Positions 56,500-64,000 of a stretch of DNA of 64,000 nt are shown here, piece by piece; the stretch's first letter is position 1, and every line of letters starts with the position of its first letter. Both the position numbers and the translations under genes were made by a program. Under the pieces are notes generated by a model, which had not been told where the DNA came from, did no database searches, and saw only the letters and a list, made by a program, of their open reading frames with translations. The stretch comes from Saccharopolyspora flava (lineage in GTDB: Bacteria > Actinomycetota > Actinomycetes > Mycobacteriales > Pseudonocardiaceae): the NCBI RefSeq assembly GCF_900116135.1, contig NZ_FOZX01000002.1, positions 389,929-453,928 of the forward strand, in the 5' to 3' direction.

Positions 56500-57942
56500 T
56501 CATTGCTGTTCGTTTTGCTGAGAGTTGCCGGGCAGCGTCATGCGCAGCAGCGCACCGCCCTCCGGCGCCTCGGCGGCCAGCACCGACCCGCCGTGCCGCT
56601 CGGCGACCTGCTTGACGATCGACAGCCCCAGCCCCGAACCGGGCAGCGTGCGCGCCACCGACGAGCGGTAGAAGCGCTCGAACACGTGCGGCCGGTCGGC
56701 CTCGGCGATGCCCGGACCGCTGTCGGCGACCTCCAGCACCGTCCTCCCGCTGCCGTCCTCCGGCCGCAGCTCGACCCGGACGCGACCGCCCTCCGGACTC
56801 CACTTCGCGGCGTTGTCCAGCAGGTTCAGCACCGCCCGCTCCAGCGCGGTCGCATCGCCCATCATCACCCACGGGCTCAACGCCACGTCGAACTCGATGC
56901 GCGGGGCGCGTCGCCGGGCCCGGCCCAGCGCGCGCTCGACGACCTCGACCAGGTCCACCGACTCGTGCACGGCCTGCGGCGTGTCCTCGCGGGCGAGCTC
57001 GACCAGGTCGCCGACCAGCGCCGACAGCTCCTCCACCTGGGCCTGGACGTCGGAGAACATCTCCCGCCGGTCCTGCTCGGACAGCGACGGCGCGTCCGGC
57101 CGGGCCGCGGCCTGCAGCAGCTCCAGGTTGGTGCGCAGCGAGGTCAGCGGCGTGCGCAGCTCGTGCCCGGCGTCGGCGACCAGGCGGCGCTGCCGCTCCT
57201 GCGACTCGGCCAGAGCGGTGAGCATCCCGTTGAAGCTGGCCGTCAACCGGGCCAGCTCGTCGTCACCGCTGACCGGGATCGGCCGCAGATCACCCGTGAG
57301 CGCGACCCGCTCGGTGGCGGCCGTCAGCCGCTGCACCGGTCGCAGACCGGCCCGCGCGACCGCGGTCCCGGCCGCCGCGGCGAGCAGGATGCCCGCGCCG
57401 CCCATCACCACGAGGACCACGCTGAGCTGCGCCAACGTTCCCTGGGTGGGCTGCAGCGAGGTCGACATGACCAGCGCCGCGTTGCGCCCGGTGGGCACCG
57501 CGACGACCCGGCTGTTGCTGGCCTTGTCGGTGCGCAGCGAGCGCTGCGCCTCGCCCTTGGCCACCGACAGCTCCAGCACGCTCATCGGCGGCCGCTCCTC
57601 GGGCCCGAACACGGTGCCGTCGGCGGAGAGCACGTTGATCTTGAAGTTGGTGGCGACGAAGAACGCCACCGGCACCTGCTGGAGGTCGGCGGTGCGCACC
57701 AGCGGACCCTCGGCGGCCTCCACCGCGCGCTCGGTGAGGTTGTCATCGAGCTGCTGGTAGAGGCTGTCGCGCACGGTCACGAACGCGCCCACCGACACCA
57801 GCGCCACGGCACCGGCCACGCACATCGCGGCCAGCCAGGTGACGCGGTTGCGCAGCGACACCCGCTGCAGCCTGCTCGGCCGCGGCGGTTCGTCCAGCTC
57901 GGGCGGGGGTGGCGCGGGAACGGTCATCGGATTGCCCATCAT
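56500..57942 (-). CDS. mprB: Sensor histidine kinase MprB
   Basis: Membrane sensor of envelope stress. 480 residues: TM1 ([19 protein letters not shown]) near residue 35, an extracytoplasmic domain of about 110 residues, TM2 ([19 protein letters not shown]), HAMP, the H-box [20 protein letters not shown], and the ATPase boxes [40 protein letters not shown] and [18 protein letters not shown]. The ATG at 57942 overlaps the mprA stop (ATGA). Order mprA-mprB with pepD nearby equals Rv0981-Rv0983, though galT-deoR is inserted here between mprB and pepD. Confidence 0.94.
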   Translation of the reverse strand: MMGNPMTVPAPPPPELDEPPRPSRLQRVSLRNRVTWLAAMCVAGAVALVSVGAFVTVRDSLYQQLDDNLTERAVEAAEGPLVRTADLQQVPVAFFVATNFKINVLSADGTVFGPEERPPMSVLELSVAKGEAQRSLRTDKASNSRVVAVPTGRNAALVMSTSLQPTQGTLAQLSVVLVVMGGAGILLAAAAGTAVARAGLRPVQRLTAATERVALTGDLRPIPVSGDDELARLTASFNGMLTALAESQERQRRLVADAGHELRTPLTSLRTNLELLQAAARPDAPSLSEQDRREMFSDVQAQVEELSALVGDLVELAREDTPQAVHESVDLVEVVERALGRARRRAPRIEFDVALSPWVMMGDATALERAVLNLLDNAAKWSPEGGRVRVELRPEDGSGRTVLEVADSGPGIAEADRPHVFERFYRSSVARTLPGSGLGLSIVKQVAERHGGSVLAAEAPEGGALLRMTLPGNSQQNEQQ

Positions 57943-58634
57943 GGCGGCGTCTCGCGGAGCACGTAGCCGACACCGCGCACGGTGTGGATCAGCCGCGGCT
58001 CGCCCTCGGCCTCGGTCTTGCGGCGCAGGTAGCCGATGTAGACCTCCAGCGCGTTGCCGGAGGTCGGGAAGTCGTAGCCCCACACGTCCTCCAGCAGCCT
58101 GCTGCGGGTGAGCACCTGCTTGGGGTGCGTCATCAGCAGTTCCAGCAGCGCGAACTCGGTGCGGGTGAGGCTGATCGAGCGCTCGCCGCGGCGGACCTCG
58201 CGGGTTCCCGGGTCCAGCTCCAGGTCGGCGAAGCGCAGCGCGGCGGGCTGGGCGTCGGGGCCGCCCTCCGGCGGCGTGGCGCGGCGCAGCAGCGCCCGCA
58301 GCCTGGCCAGCAGCTCCTCCAGCGCGAAGGGCTTGGGCAGGTAGTCGTCGGCGCCGGCGTCGAGCCCGGCGACCCGGTCGGACACGGCGTCGCGGGCGGT
58401 GAGCACCAGGATCGGCAGGTCGTCGCCGGTGCTGCGCAGCCGCCGCGCCACCTCCAGACCGTCGAGCCGGGGCATCATCACGTCGAGGACCATGGCGTCC
58501 GGCCGGTTGTCGGCCAGCAGGTCCAGTGCTTGTTGACCGTCCGCGGCGAGCTCCACCTGGTACCCGTTGAACTGCAGGGACCTTCGCAGCGACTCCCGCA
58601 CGGCCCGATCGTCGTCGACGACGAGGATGCGCAT
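57939..58634 (-). CDS. mprA: Response regulator MprA
   Basis: OmpR-type response regulator of 231 residues. Receiver domain: acidic pocket [18 protein letters not shown], phospho-acceptor Asp in [31 protein letters not shown], and Lys in [20 protein letters not shown]-terminal winged helix: [20 protein letters not shown], then [20 protein letters not shown]. The ATG at 58634 has no ribosome site but TAACACT ends six bases upstream, so the transcript may be leaderless. In mycobacteria MprA controls sigE, sigB, pepD and itself. Confidence 0.95.
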   Translation of the reverse strand: MRILVVDDDRAVRESLRRSLQFNGYQVELAADGQQALDLLADNRPDAMVLDVMMPRLDGLEVARRLRSTGDDLPILVLTARDAVSDRVAGLDAGADDYLPKPFALEELLARLRALLRRATPPEGGPDAQPAALRFADLELDPGTREVRRGERSISLTRTEFALLELLMTHPKQVLTRSRLLEDVWGYDFPTSGNALEVYIGYLRRKTEAEGEPRLIHTVRGVGYVLRETPP

Positions 58635-58640
58635 GCGGAC

Positions 58641-58673
58641 AGTGTTACCCGTTGCCCTGAGAACGAGCTGAGA
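58641..58673 (-). promoter_or_regulatory. mprA promoter with MprA-box-like direct repeat
   Basis: -10-like TAACACT at 58641-58647 and, at the -35 place, TCTCAG-CTCGT-TCTCAG (58657-58673), 11-bp period. The same hexamer pair with the same spacing precedes pepD, which suggests autoregulation by MprA. Confidence 0.65.
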
Positions 58674-58760
58674 ACCCCCTCCACCTCGCGCGTCGCGGTG
58701 ACGGCGATCTCCGGAGCGGCGCGCGCCGGTCACGCGTGGTGACGACGCGCGCCGGGGCGC

Positions 58761-58913
58761 TCACCTCTCCTGGAAGTGCCGGATCAGCGCGCGCGGCACC
58801 AGCTTCCGCTCGCCGTCGACGACGATCGGCACCAGGTCGGGCGCCTTCGCCTTCCACTGCGAACGGCGCTGGCGGGTGTTGGCCCGCGACATCTTCCGCT
58901 TCGGAACGGCCAT
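58761..58913 (-). CDS. rpmF: 50S ribosomal protein L32, zinc-free (C-minus) form
   Basis: 50 residues, beginning [20 protein letters not shown] and ending IRHFQER. Zinc-containing L32 has two CxxC-type pairs; here there is no cysteine. It is the last gene of the minus-strand arm of a divergent block of cysteine-less ribosomal proteins, 19 bp after rpmE. ATG at 58913. Mycobacterium tuberculosis also has rpmF (Rv0979A) next to mprA. Confidence 0.93.
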   Translation of the reverse strand: MAVPKRKMSRANTRQRRSQWKAKAPDLVPIVVDGERKLVPRALIRHFQER

Positions 58914-58932
58914 CTCTCTGTCTTCCTCTCGA

Positions 58933-59184
58933 TTAGCGTCGGCGGTCGCCGTAGCGGCGACGGAACTTCTCGACCCGGCCCTGGGTGTCCATCACCCGCT
59001 GGTTGCCGGTCCAGAACGGGTGCGAGTAGGCGGTGATGTCGATCGTGATCAGCGGGTAGGTGTTGCCGTCCTCCCACTCGATGCGCGCCTCGGAGGTCGC
59101 GGTCGAGCGGGTCAGGAACGCCTTGCCGGTGGTGCGGTCCTGGAACACCACGGGCTCGTAGCGGGGGTGGATGTCGGGTTTCAC
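58933..59184 (-). CDS. rpmE2: 50S ribosomal protein L31 type B, zinc-free form
   Basis: 83 residues: [20 protein letters not shown] at the start, then [20 protein letters not shown] and [20 protein letters not shown]. The zinc form carries CxxC after the first 15 residues; it is absent here, as in type B L31 proteins made under zinc starvation. The GTG start overlaps the stop of the COG0523 gene (GTGA), so it is translated with it. Confidence 0.94.
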   Translation of the reverse strand: MKPDIHPRYEPVVFQDRTTGKAFLTRSTATSEARIEWEDGNTYPLITIDITAYSHPFWTGNQRVMDTQGRVEKFRRRYGDRRR

Positions 59185-60407
59185 TGGTTTCCCTTCAGCT
59201 CGGATTCGGCGGGTTCGGCGCAGGGTTCTTCGCGCCAGTCGGCGAACGGGTCCGGGTACCGGGCCCAGACCTCCTCGCCCGCGGCCAGCTCGTCGTCGGT
59301 GAGCACGGCCTCGCGCAGGGCGCGGACGATCTCGTGCGGGTCGGCGTCGCAGGAGATGACCACGAGCTCGTTCATCCGGTCGCCGTAGTAGTCATCCCAG
59401 CTCAGCGCGGCCTTCATGCGGCGCTCGTCGGACAGGCCGTCCCAGTCGTCGACGGTCGCCAGCCACGGGCCGGCGTGCGCGACGGCCAGCCCGCCGCCCG
59501 CGGACTCCAGCCACAGCGCGTCGTCGGGCTGGCTGGCCACCCAGAACCGGCCGCGGGTGCGCACCACGCCGTCCAGCAGCAGGTCGATGGCCTCGTGCAG
59601 GCGCTTGGGGTGGAACGGGCGGCGCTCCTCGAACAGCACGGTGGCCACGCCCGCATCGGTGTCCAGCGACGGCTGGCCGCGCAGCAGCCGGCCGTGCGGG
59701 CCGTCGACCTCGCCGCGCCGGGAGTCGGCGGGCACGCGCGCCAGCAGGGCGTCCACGTCGAGGTCGTCGAGGTGGGCCAGCGGGGCGGTCGGGGTGAGCC
59801 GGGCCAGCACGGCTTCGGTGCGGACCCGCTGCCAGCGGTCCTCGGCCTGCCCGGCGAGCACGATCGCGTCGGCGAACTCGGCCTGGCAGACGGTCACCTG
59901 CGCGACGGTCCGCTCGTCGTCGGCGCTGCCGCCGAGTTCGCGCTCGGCGAGTTCCTCCTCGCCGAGGCTGTCCGGCAGCCAGGTCGCGAGGTCGACGGTG
60001 GTCAGCACGGCTTCGACAACGACGTCGGTGAGCAGGGGCCTGCCGTCGACCTCGACGTGCCGCAGCGCCCAGCAGATCGCCTCGGGTTCCAGCGCCGGGT
60101 CGAGCCGGACGACGATGCGGCGGACGTCGGGGGCGGCGGCGAGCCTGCGCAGCAGCGGCAGGAGGTCTTCGCGCAGGGTGCAGGACACGCAGCCGTGGGC
60201 GAGTTCGAGGACGTGGCTGTCGACGTGGTCGCCGTGCCGGACCTCGCGGCGCACCACGCCCTCGGAGACCGAGCGCAGGTCGGCGTGCACCAGGGCGGTG
60301 CCGGACGGGTCGCGCAGGCGCGCGGCCTCGGCCGCCTCGGCGACCTGGGGTTCGCGGAGTCCGGCCACCAGCAGCAGCGGCGTCCGCTCGGACGGAACGG
60401 TGAACAT
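59181..60407 (-). CDS. COG0523 (CobW/Mrf-like) protein with a degenerate P-loop
   Basis: 408 residues. COG0523 proteins are zinc-related GTPases. Here the N-terminal Walker A (normally GxxGxGKT) has become [13 protein letters not shown], and the CxCC metal motif reads [16 protein letters not shown]. The C-terminal CobW_C-like domain is present ([20 protein letters not shown]). In mycobacteria the COG0523 member Mrf sits in the Zur-regulated operon of zinc-free ribosomal proteins and recruits the hibernation factor Mpy to ribosomes. Position among such genes supports Mrf. I chose the ATG at 60407 because GAGGTGGGG is five bases upstream; a TTG further up is possible. Confidence 0.83.
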   Translation of the reverse strand: MFTVPSERTPLLLVAGLREPQVAEAAEAARLRDPSGTALVHADLRSVSEGVVRREVRHGDHVDSHVLELAHGCVSCTLREDLLPLLRRLAAAPDVRRIVVRLDPALEPEAICWALRHVEVDGRPLLTDVVVEAVLTTVDLATWLPDSLGEEELAERELGGSADDERTVAQVTVCQAEFADAIVLAGQAEDRWQRVRTEAVLARLTPTAPLAHLDDLDVDALLARVPADSRRGEVDGPHGRLLRGQPSLDTDAGVATVLFEERRPFHPKRLHEAIDLLLDGVVRTRGRFWVASQPDDALWLESAGGGLAVAHAGPWLATVDDWDGLSDERRMKAALSWDDYYGDRMNELVVISCDADPHEIVRALREAVLTDDELAAGEEVWARYPDPFADWREEPCAEPAESELKGNQ

Positions 60408-60419
60408 CCCCACCTCAAT

Positions 60420-60487
60420 CGACAACGGTTTTCATCTTCGCTGCCGACACGCTACCCTGGTCGGCAGTCAGATGAAAATGGATGTCG
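60420..60487. promoter_or_regulatory. Symmetric divergent control region, two Zur-like boxes
   Basis: Two inverted copies of AGATGAAAANNGNTGTCG (60470-60487 on plus, 60420-60437 on minus), identical at 15 of 18 positions. Inward of them TCGCTGCCGAC (left) and GTCGGCAG (right) mirror each other, so the region is a large dyad around 60453. The box is similar to TGAAAAT-type Zur sites of actinobacteria (11 of 15 and 10 of 15 by eye). It lies between the two divergent arms of the zinc-free ribosomal genes. Confidence 0.72.
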
Positions 60488-60504
60488 TTATCGAGAGGTA
60501 GGTC

Positions 60505-60741
60505 ATGTCCGTCCGCTGCCAGGTGACCGGCAAGAAGCCCGGTTACGGCAACCAGGTTTCGCACTCCCACCACAAGACCCGCCGCCGCTGGCTGCCCAAC
60601 ATGCAGACCAAGCGCTACTGGCTGCCGTCGGAGAACCGCTGGATCCGCCTTCGGGTGTCCACCAAGGGCATGAAGACGATCGAGAAGCGCGGCATCGACG
60701 CGGTCGTGGCCGACATGCGCACCCGAGGAGAACGCTTCTGA
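60505..60741 (+). CDS. rpmB: 50S ribosomal protein L28, zinc-free form
   Basis: 78 residues: [20 protein letters not shown] and later [20 protein letters not shown]. The zinc form has two CxxC pairs; only one Cys (position 5) is left. First gene of the plus-strand arm, right after the dyad. Its TGA overlaps the rpmG ATG (TGATG). ATG at 60505 with GAGAGGTAGG upstream. Confidence 0.94.
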   Translation: MSVRCQVTGKKPGYGNQVSHSHHKTRRRWLPNMQTKRYWLPSENRWIRLRVSTKGMKTIEKRGIDAVVADMRTRGERF

Positions 60742-60908
60742 TGGCCAAATCCACCGACACCCGCCCGGTGATCAAGCTCCGCTCCACCGCGGGCACCGGC
60801 TTCACCTACGTGACCACCAAGAACCGCCGCAACACCCCCGACCGCGTCCGCCTCCGCAAGTACGACCCGGTCGCCCGCAAGCACGTCGAATTCCGCGAAG
60901 AACGCTGA
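60741..60908 (+). CDS. rpmG: 50S ribosomal protein L33, zinc-free form
   Basis: 55 residues, starting [20 protein letters not shown] and ending [10 protein letters not shown]; no cysteine, whereas zinc L33 has two CxxC pairs. The ATG overlaps the rpmB stop. A 24-bp-period repeat array follows 15 bp after the stop and separates it from rpsN. Confidence 0.94.
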   Translation: MAKSTDTRPVIKLRSTAGTGFTYVTTKNRRNTPDRVRLRKYDPVARKHVEFREER

Positions 60909-60923
60909 CCCCGCCCCTCCCCC

Positions 60924-60995
60924 GGTCAAATACCGCAGGTTTCGACCGGTCAAAAACCCCGGTTTTCGTCGGGTCAAAAACCCCGGTATTCGACT
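60924..60995. repeat. 24-bp-period palindromic array, GGTCAAA family (3 units), second locus
   Basis: Three units at 60924, 60948 and 60972, exactly 24 bp each. Each runs from GGTCAAA through an ACCGCAGG or ACCCCGG centre to TTCGACC, TTCGTCG or TTCGACT. Same unit length, unit number and ends as at 33848-33919. It lies inside the rpmB-rpmG-rpsN-rpsR transcript, 49 bp before rpsN. Confidence 0.93.
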
Positions 60996-61044
60996 TGAGT
61001 CGCCGGATCGGGGGACGTCGGGAGCACGACGCAGAGAGGAAGGC

Positions 61045-61350
61045 ATGGCCAAGAAGTCGAAGATCGCTCGGAACGAGCAGCGGAAGGAGGTCGTCGCGCG
61101 CTACGCGCAGCGGCGCGGCGAGCTGAAGCGGATCATCGCCTCGCCGGAGACCGAGCCGGAGGCGCGGGTCGAGGCGCAGCGGGAGCTGCAGCGGCAACCG
61201 CGCAACGCGAGCCGGACCCGGGTGCGCAACCGCGACGCCGTCGACGGACGCCCGCGCGGCTACTTCCGGAAGTTCGGGCTCTCCCGGGTGCGGCTGCGCG
61301 AGGCCGCGCACAACGGCGAACTGCCCGGCGTGACCAAGTCGAGCTGGTGA
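61045..61350 (+). CDS. rpsN: 30S ribosomal protein S14, zinc-free form
   Basis: 101 residues: [40 protein letters not shown], and [20 protein letters not shown]. This is the long S14 without the CxxC pairs of the short zinc form. ATG at 61045 after AGAGAGGAAGG. The stop overlaps the rpsR GTG start (GTGA). Confidence 0.95.
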   Translation: MAKKSKIARNEQRKEVVARYAQRRGELKRIIASPETEPEARVEAQRELQRQPRNASRTRVRNRDAVDGRPRGYFRKFGLSRVRLREAAHNGELPGVTKSSW

Positions 61351-61580
61351 TCACCGTGCGCCGACCCACCGAACGCCGCAAGAAGCCGAACCTCCTGCAG
61401 CGCGAGGGCGTCGTCGAGGTCGACTGGAAGGACGTCACGCTGCTGCGCAAGTTCATCTCCGACCGGGGCAAGATCCGCTCCCGCCGGGTCACCGGGCTGA
61501 CCGCCCAGGAGCAGCGGGAGGTCGCCAAGGCGATCAAGAACGCCCGCGAGATGGCGCTGCTCCCCTATCACCACAAATAG
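61347..61580 (+). CDS. rpsR: 30S ribosomal protein S18, zinc-free form
   Basis: 77 residues: [20 protein letters not shown], then [20 protein letters not shown] and [20 protein letters not shown]. The zinc form of S18 keeps Cys near its N-terminus; none is present here. GTG at 61347 overlaps the rpsN stop; a second GTG nine bases on is also possible. Last gene of the arm, followed by a terminator. Confidence 0.94.
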   Translation: MITVRRPTERRKKPNLLQREGVVEVDWKDVTLLRKFISDRGKIRSRRVTGLTAQEQREVAKAIKNAREMALLPYHHK

Positions 61581-61602
61581 GGCGATCCGCTCGAACACCG
61601 TG

Positions 61603-61639
61603 CGATACCGGTCACCTTGGGCTCGGGTGACCGGTATCG
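61603..61639 (+). terminator. Terminator after the rpmB-rpsR operon
   Basis: 14-bp perfect stem CGATACCGGTCACC/GGTGACCGGTATCG with a nine-base loop, 22 bp past the rpsR stop. Confidence 0.88.
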
Positions 61640-61658
61640 GCGTGCAGCATTGATCGCG

Positions 61659-62339
61659 ATGAAGACCCCTGGACACAACCCCGGCCTGACCGATTCCGCC
61701 CCCGCCGCCGAGCTCTACGACGTGATCAACCGCAGAAGGGACGTCCGCCGCGAGTTCTCCGGCGCCGACATCCCCGAGCCGGTGCTGCGCCGCGTGCTCA
61801 CCGCCGCGCACACCGCGCCCAGCGTCGGGCTCTCCCAGCCGTGGGACTTCATCCTGGTCCGCGACGCCTCCACGCGCCGCCAGTTCCGCGAGCACGTGCT
61901 CGCCGAGCGCAGCGTGTTCGCCAGCGGCCTCGACGGCGAGCGGGCCGACACCTTCAGCAAGATCAAGGTCGAGGGCATCGTGGAGTCCTCGCTGGGCATC
62001 GCCGTCACCTACGACCCGAACCGCGGCGCGCCGCAGGTGCTGGGCAGGCACGCCATCGCCGACGCGGGCCTGTACTCGGTGTGCCTGGCCATCCAGAACC
62101 TGTGGCTGGCCGCGACCGCCGAAGGGCTCGGCGTCGGCTGGGTCAGCTTCTACCGCGAGGAGTTCCTCCGGCGGCTGCTCGGAGTTCCCAGCGAGGTCAG
62201 GCCGGTGGCATGGTTGTGCGTGGGGCCGGTTCGCGAGCTCGCCGACACGCCGGATCTGGAACGGCACGGGTGGCGTCAGCGGATGCCGCTCGAGGACGTC
62301 GTGCACTACGAAGCGTACGGACGTGGTCGCAACCGGTAA
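61659..62339 (+). CDS. bluB: 5,6-Dimethylbenzimidazole synthase BluB
   Basis: Oxygen-dependent enzyme that cuts reduced FMN to make the lower ligand of cobalamin. 226 residues of the nitroreductase fold. BluB landmarks: YDVINRRRDVRREFSGADIP, AAHTAPSVGLSQPWDFILVR, GLYSVCLAIQNLWLAATAEG and GVGWVSFYREEFLRRLLGVP. ATG at 61659, just after a terminator. No cobalamin riboswitch was seen upstream. Other cobalamin genes are not in the window. Confidence 0.92.
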   Translation: MKTPGHNPGLTDSAPAAELYDVINRRRDVRREFSGADIPEPVLRRVLTAAHTAPSVGLSQPWDFILVRDASTRRQFREHVLAERSVFASGLDGERADTFSKIKVEGIVESSLGIAVTYDPNRGAPQVLGRHAIADAGLYSVCLAIQNLWLAATAEGLGVGWVSFYREEFLRRLLGVPSEVRPVAWLCVGPVRELADTPDLERHGWRQRMPLEDVVHYEAYGRGRNR

Positions 62340-62398
62340 CCTCGCACGAGGCCGCTCGTCCGGGCGGCACACGATGACGTGCTCACGGCGAGGTCGCG

Positions 62399-63886
62399 GT
62401 GCAGCTGGAGGATCAACCGCTGGCCGGTCACATCCCGGCCCAGGACCGGCTGGTGAGGCAACTGCTCGACGCAGGCCGCTTCACCAGAGCCGATGCTGCC
62501 TTCGACGAGCTGCTGGCGGGCGGCTCGAACTTCGTCGACTCCCGCTGGGTCCGCTCCACGGTGCTGGTGCACCGCGCGGTGCTGGCCTGGCGGCTGGGCC
62601 GCATCCCGCTCGCGCTGGAGCTGCTCACCGACGGCTGGACGGAGCTCGACACGCAGCCGCCGAGCGGCGGGTCCGCCGCGCACACGATCAGCATGCTGGG
62701 GTTCATGCTGGAGGGCATCGGCCGGCGCGGACCGGCGATGGACCTGATGTCGCTGGCGGTGCAGGTCGCCCGCGAGGCCGGTGACCAGCCGACGCTGGCG
62801 CACTGCCAGCTCCGCGAGGGCATCTCGCGGGTGTTCCGCGCCGCCTCCCACCCCGACCAGGCCGCGCACCAGTTCACCGCGGCCCGCGAGCTGTGCGAGG
62901 AGGCGCAGTCGCTGGCCAAGCCGGGCCGGGTCAAGCGCAGCGCGCTCGCGGTGCTGGCCCGCGCACTGGCCGGCATGGGCGAGTGGGACACGGCCGAGCG
63001 CATCGCGCACGAGTCGCTCAAGCTCGCCCGCGACTCCTCCGACATCTACGCCTCGGCGATGGCGAACTGGGTGCTGGCCGAGATCAAGCGCTCCCAGCAG
63101 GTGCTGACCGAGGCCCGCACCTACGCCAGCCGCGCCCTGGAGGGCGCGGAGAACATCCACGAGTCGCTGCTGATGATGCGGTTCTCCCAGGAGCTCGCCG
63201 AGATCTGCCGCAGCCTCGGCGACTCGGTGGGCGAGGCCGCCGCGCTGCGCCGCGCGATGGCCGCCGCGTTCGCGGCCGTGGACATCCTCAAGGAGGGCCT
63301 CGGCCAGGCGCTGGAGCAGCGCAGGGTCGCCACCCAGGCCCAGCGGATGGCGATGGCGGCCCGCGAGGCCGCGCTGCGCGACCCGCTGACCGGCCTGGCC
63401 AACCGGCTCGGCCTGGAGCGGATGGCTCCGGTGCTGCTGGAGCGCACCGCCGCGGCCGGTCGCATCCCGTGGCTGGTGCTGCTCGACGTCGACTGGTTCA
63501 AGGACGTCAACGACTTCGCCGGGCACACCGCGGGCGACGTGGTGCTGCAGGAGGTCGCCAACCTGCTGCGCCGCGAGTGCCGCGCCGGTGACCTGCTGTG
63601 CCGGTGGGCGGGCGACGAGTTCGTGGTCCTGCTGGTCGACGCCGCCGAGGACTCCCGCGAAGCCGGCCCGCTGGTCGCCGAGCGGATCCGCGCCGCCGTC
63701 AACGCCCACGACTGGCGGCTGGTCCTGGGACGGCTGGAGAAGAAGCCGACGGTCAGCATCGGCGTCGCCGCGGGCCCCAGCGACCTCGACCAGCTCTTCG
63801 CCTCCGCCGACATCGCCCTCTACAAGGCCAAGCGCGCGGGCCGGAACCGGGTCGAGACCGAGAGTCAGGCCCCGGGCTCCGGCTAG
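62399..63886 (+). CDS. Diguanylate cyclase with TPR-like N-terminal region, second copy
   Basis: 495 residues. About 300 residues of helical TPR-like repeats (for example ALAGMGEWDTAERIAHESLK), a coiled linker (LEQRRVATQAQRMAMAAREA), then a GGDEF domain near residue 405. The loop reads WAGDEF, one change from GGDEF that is common in active enzymes. The metal site VLLDVDWFKDVND and an RAGD inhibitory site five residues before the loop are intact. GTG after GAGG. Same architecture as the protein at 6560-8332, so the two are paralogues. Confidence 0.9.
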   Translation: MQLEDQPLAGHIPAQDRLVRQLLDAGRFTRADAAFDELLAGGSNFVDSRWVRSTVLVHRAVLAWRLGRIPLALELLTDGWTELDTQPPSGGSAAHTISMLGFMLEGIGRRGPAMDLMSLAVQVAREAGDQPTLAHCQLREGISRVFRAASHPDQAAHQFTAARELCEEAQSLAKPGRVKRSALAVLARALAGMGEWDTAERIAHESLKLARDSSDIYASAMANWVLAEIKRSQQVLTEARTYASRALEGAENIHESLLMMRFSQELAEICRSLGDSVGEAAALRRAMAAAFAAVDILKEGLGQALEQRRVATQAQRMAMAAREAALRDPLTGLANRLGLERMAPVLLERTAAAGRIPWLVLLDVDWFKDVNDFAGHTAGDVVLQEVANLLRRECRAGDLLCRWAGDEFVVLLVDAAEDSREAGPLVAERIRAAVNAHDWRLVLGRLEKKPTVSIGVAAGPSDLDQLFASADIALYKAKRAGRNRVETESQAPGSG

Positions 63887-63967
63887 GATCGAGCGTCATG
63901 CCGCCCCCGCCGACCCTCGCCGAACCGGCGAATTCCGCGACCCGGCACGGTAAGATCCCACGCTCGC

Positions 63968-64000
63968 CCAGGAACCAGGAACCAGGAACCAGGAACCAGG
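63968..64000 (+). repeat. Heptamer tandem repeat CCAGGAA at the right edge
   Basis: CCAGGAA repeated four times plus a partial fifth unit, running into the window end, about 80 bp after the second GGDEF gene. The total number of units cannot be known here. Confidence 0.9.

Noticed and set aside
61581..61658. Cobalamin riboswitch before bluB
   Set aside because: Only 78 bp, filled by the terminator of the ribosomal operon; no B12-box.

Overview
This window is chromosomal core DNA from a high-GC actinomycete, most likely a Pseudonocardiaceae member of the Saccharopolyspora type (inference). Support: very high GC, GTG starts and GTGA/ATGA stop-start overlaps, mycobacterial-type gene families, and a gene order that largely matches what I remember of the Mycobacterium tuberculosis Rv0979-Rv1022 interval. 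Marker genes in that order are mfd, a TetR gene, glmU, prs, rplY, pth, a pks16-like ligase, ispE, ksgA, rpfB, tatD, metG, rsmI, pmt, glpR, rimJ, moeA/glp, galU, formyl-THF cyclo-ligase, ruc, mscL, moaB, pepD, mprB, mprA and rpmF. No integrase, transposase, phage gene or CRISPR array was found.

Layout. 1-4,900: SurA-like lipoprotein (cut by the left edge), mfd and a TetR regulator. 4,900-8,330: acyl desaturase, tRNA-Gln and a diguanylate cyclase. 8,570-13,580: glmU-prs, a nitroreductase and rplY-pth. 13,690-22,480: pks16-like ligase, ABC-F ATPase, ispE, a SAM-riboswitch-controlled metNIQ operon and ksgA. 22,570-30,530: two adjacent resuscitation-promoting factors, tatD, metG, rsmI and a protein mannosyltransferase. 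30,580-45,100 is the accessory part: lysine 6-aminotransferase, TetR, two short-chain dehydrogenases, an MmyB-type regulator, a membrane protein with an NBR1-like Ig domain, a secreted GH64 glucanase, a glycosyltransferase, a collagen-like protein with a membrane partner, and an FAD monooxygenase. 45,150-52,800: tRNA-Ala, the GlpR/Glp division pair, galU, folate cyclo-ligase, CIRCE-controlled ruc, mscL and moaB. 52,900-58,670: pepD, galT-deoR and the MprAB envelope-stress system. 58,760-61,580: a divergent block of zinc-free (cysteine-less) ribosomal proteins L32, L31, L28, L33, S14 and S18 with an Mrf-like COG0523 protein. 61,650-64,000: bluB and a second diguanylate cyclase.

Functional groups. 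MprAB and PepD form one envelope-stress circuit, and both mprA and pepD carry the same 11-bp-phased TCTCAG repeat upstream. The ribosomal block looks like one zinc-limitation response read from a symmetric divergent promoter. metNIQ has promoter, riboswitch and transporter in line.

The least explained signal is between genes. Several unrelated sequences form palindromes or palindromic arrays close to gene 3' ends. Two of these families, at three loci, repeat with an exact 24-bp period (18,281-18,464; 33,848-33,919; 60,924-60,995). A third family is a pair of about 72-bp hairpins with identical arms (13,621 and 27,919). A fourth is four copies of a 14-bp palindrome (11,149-11,300).
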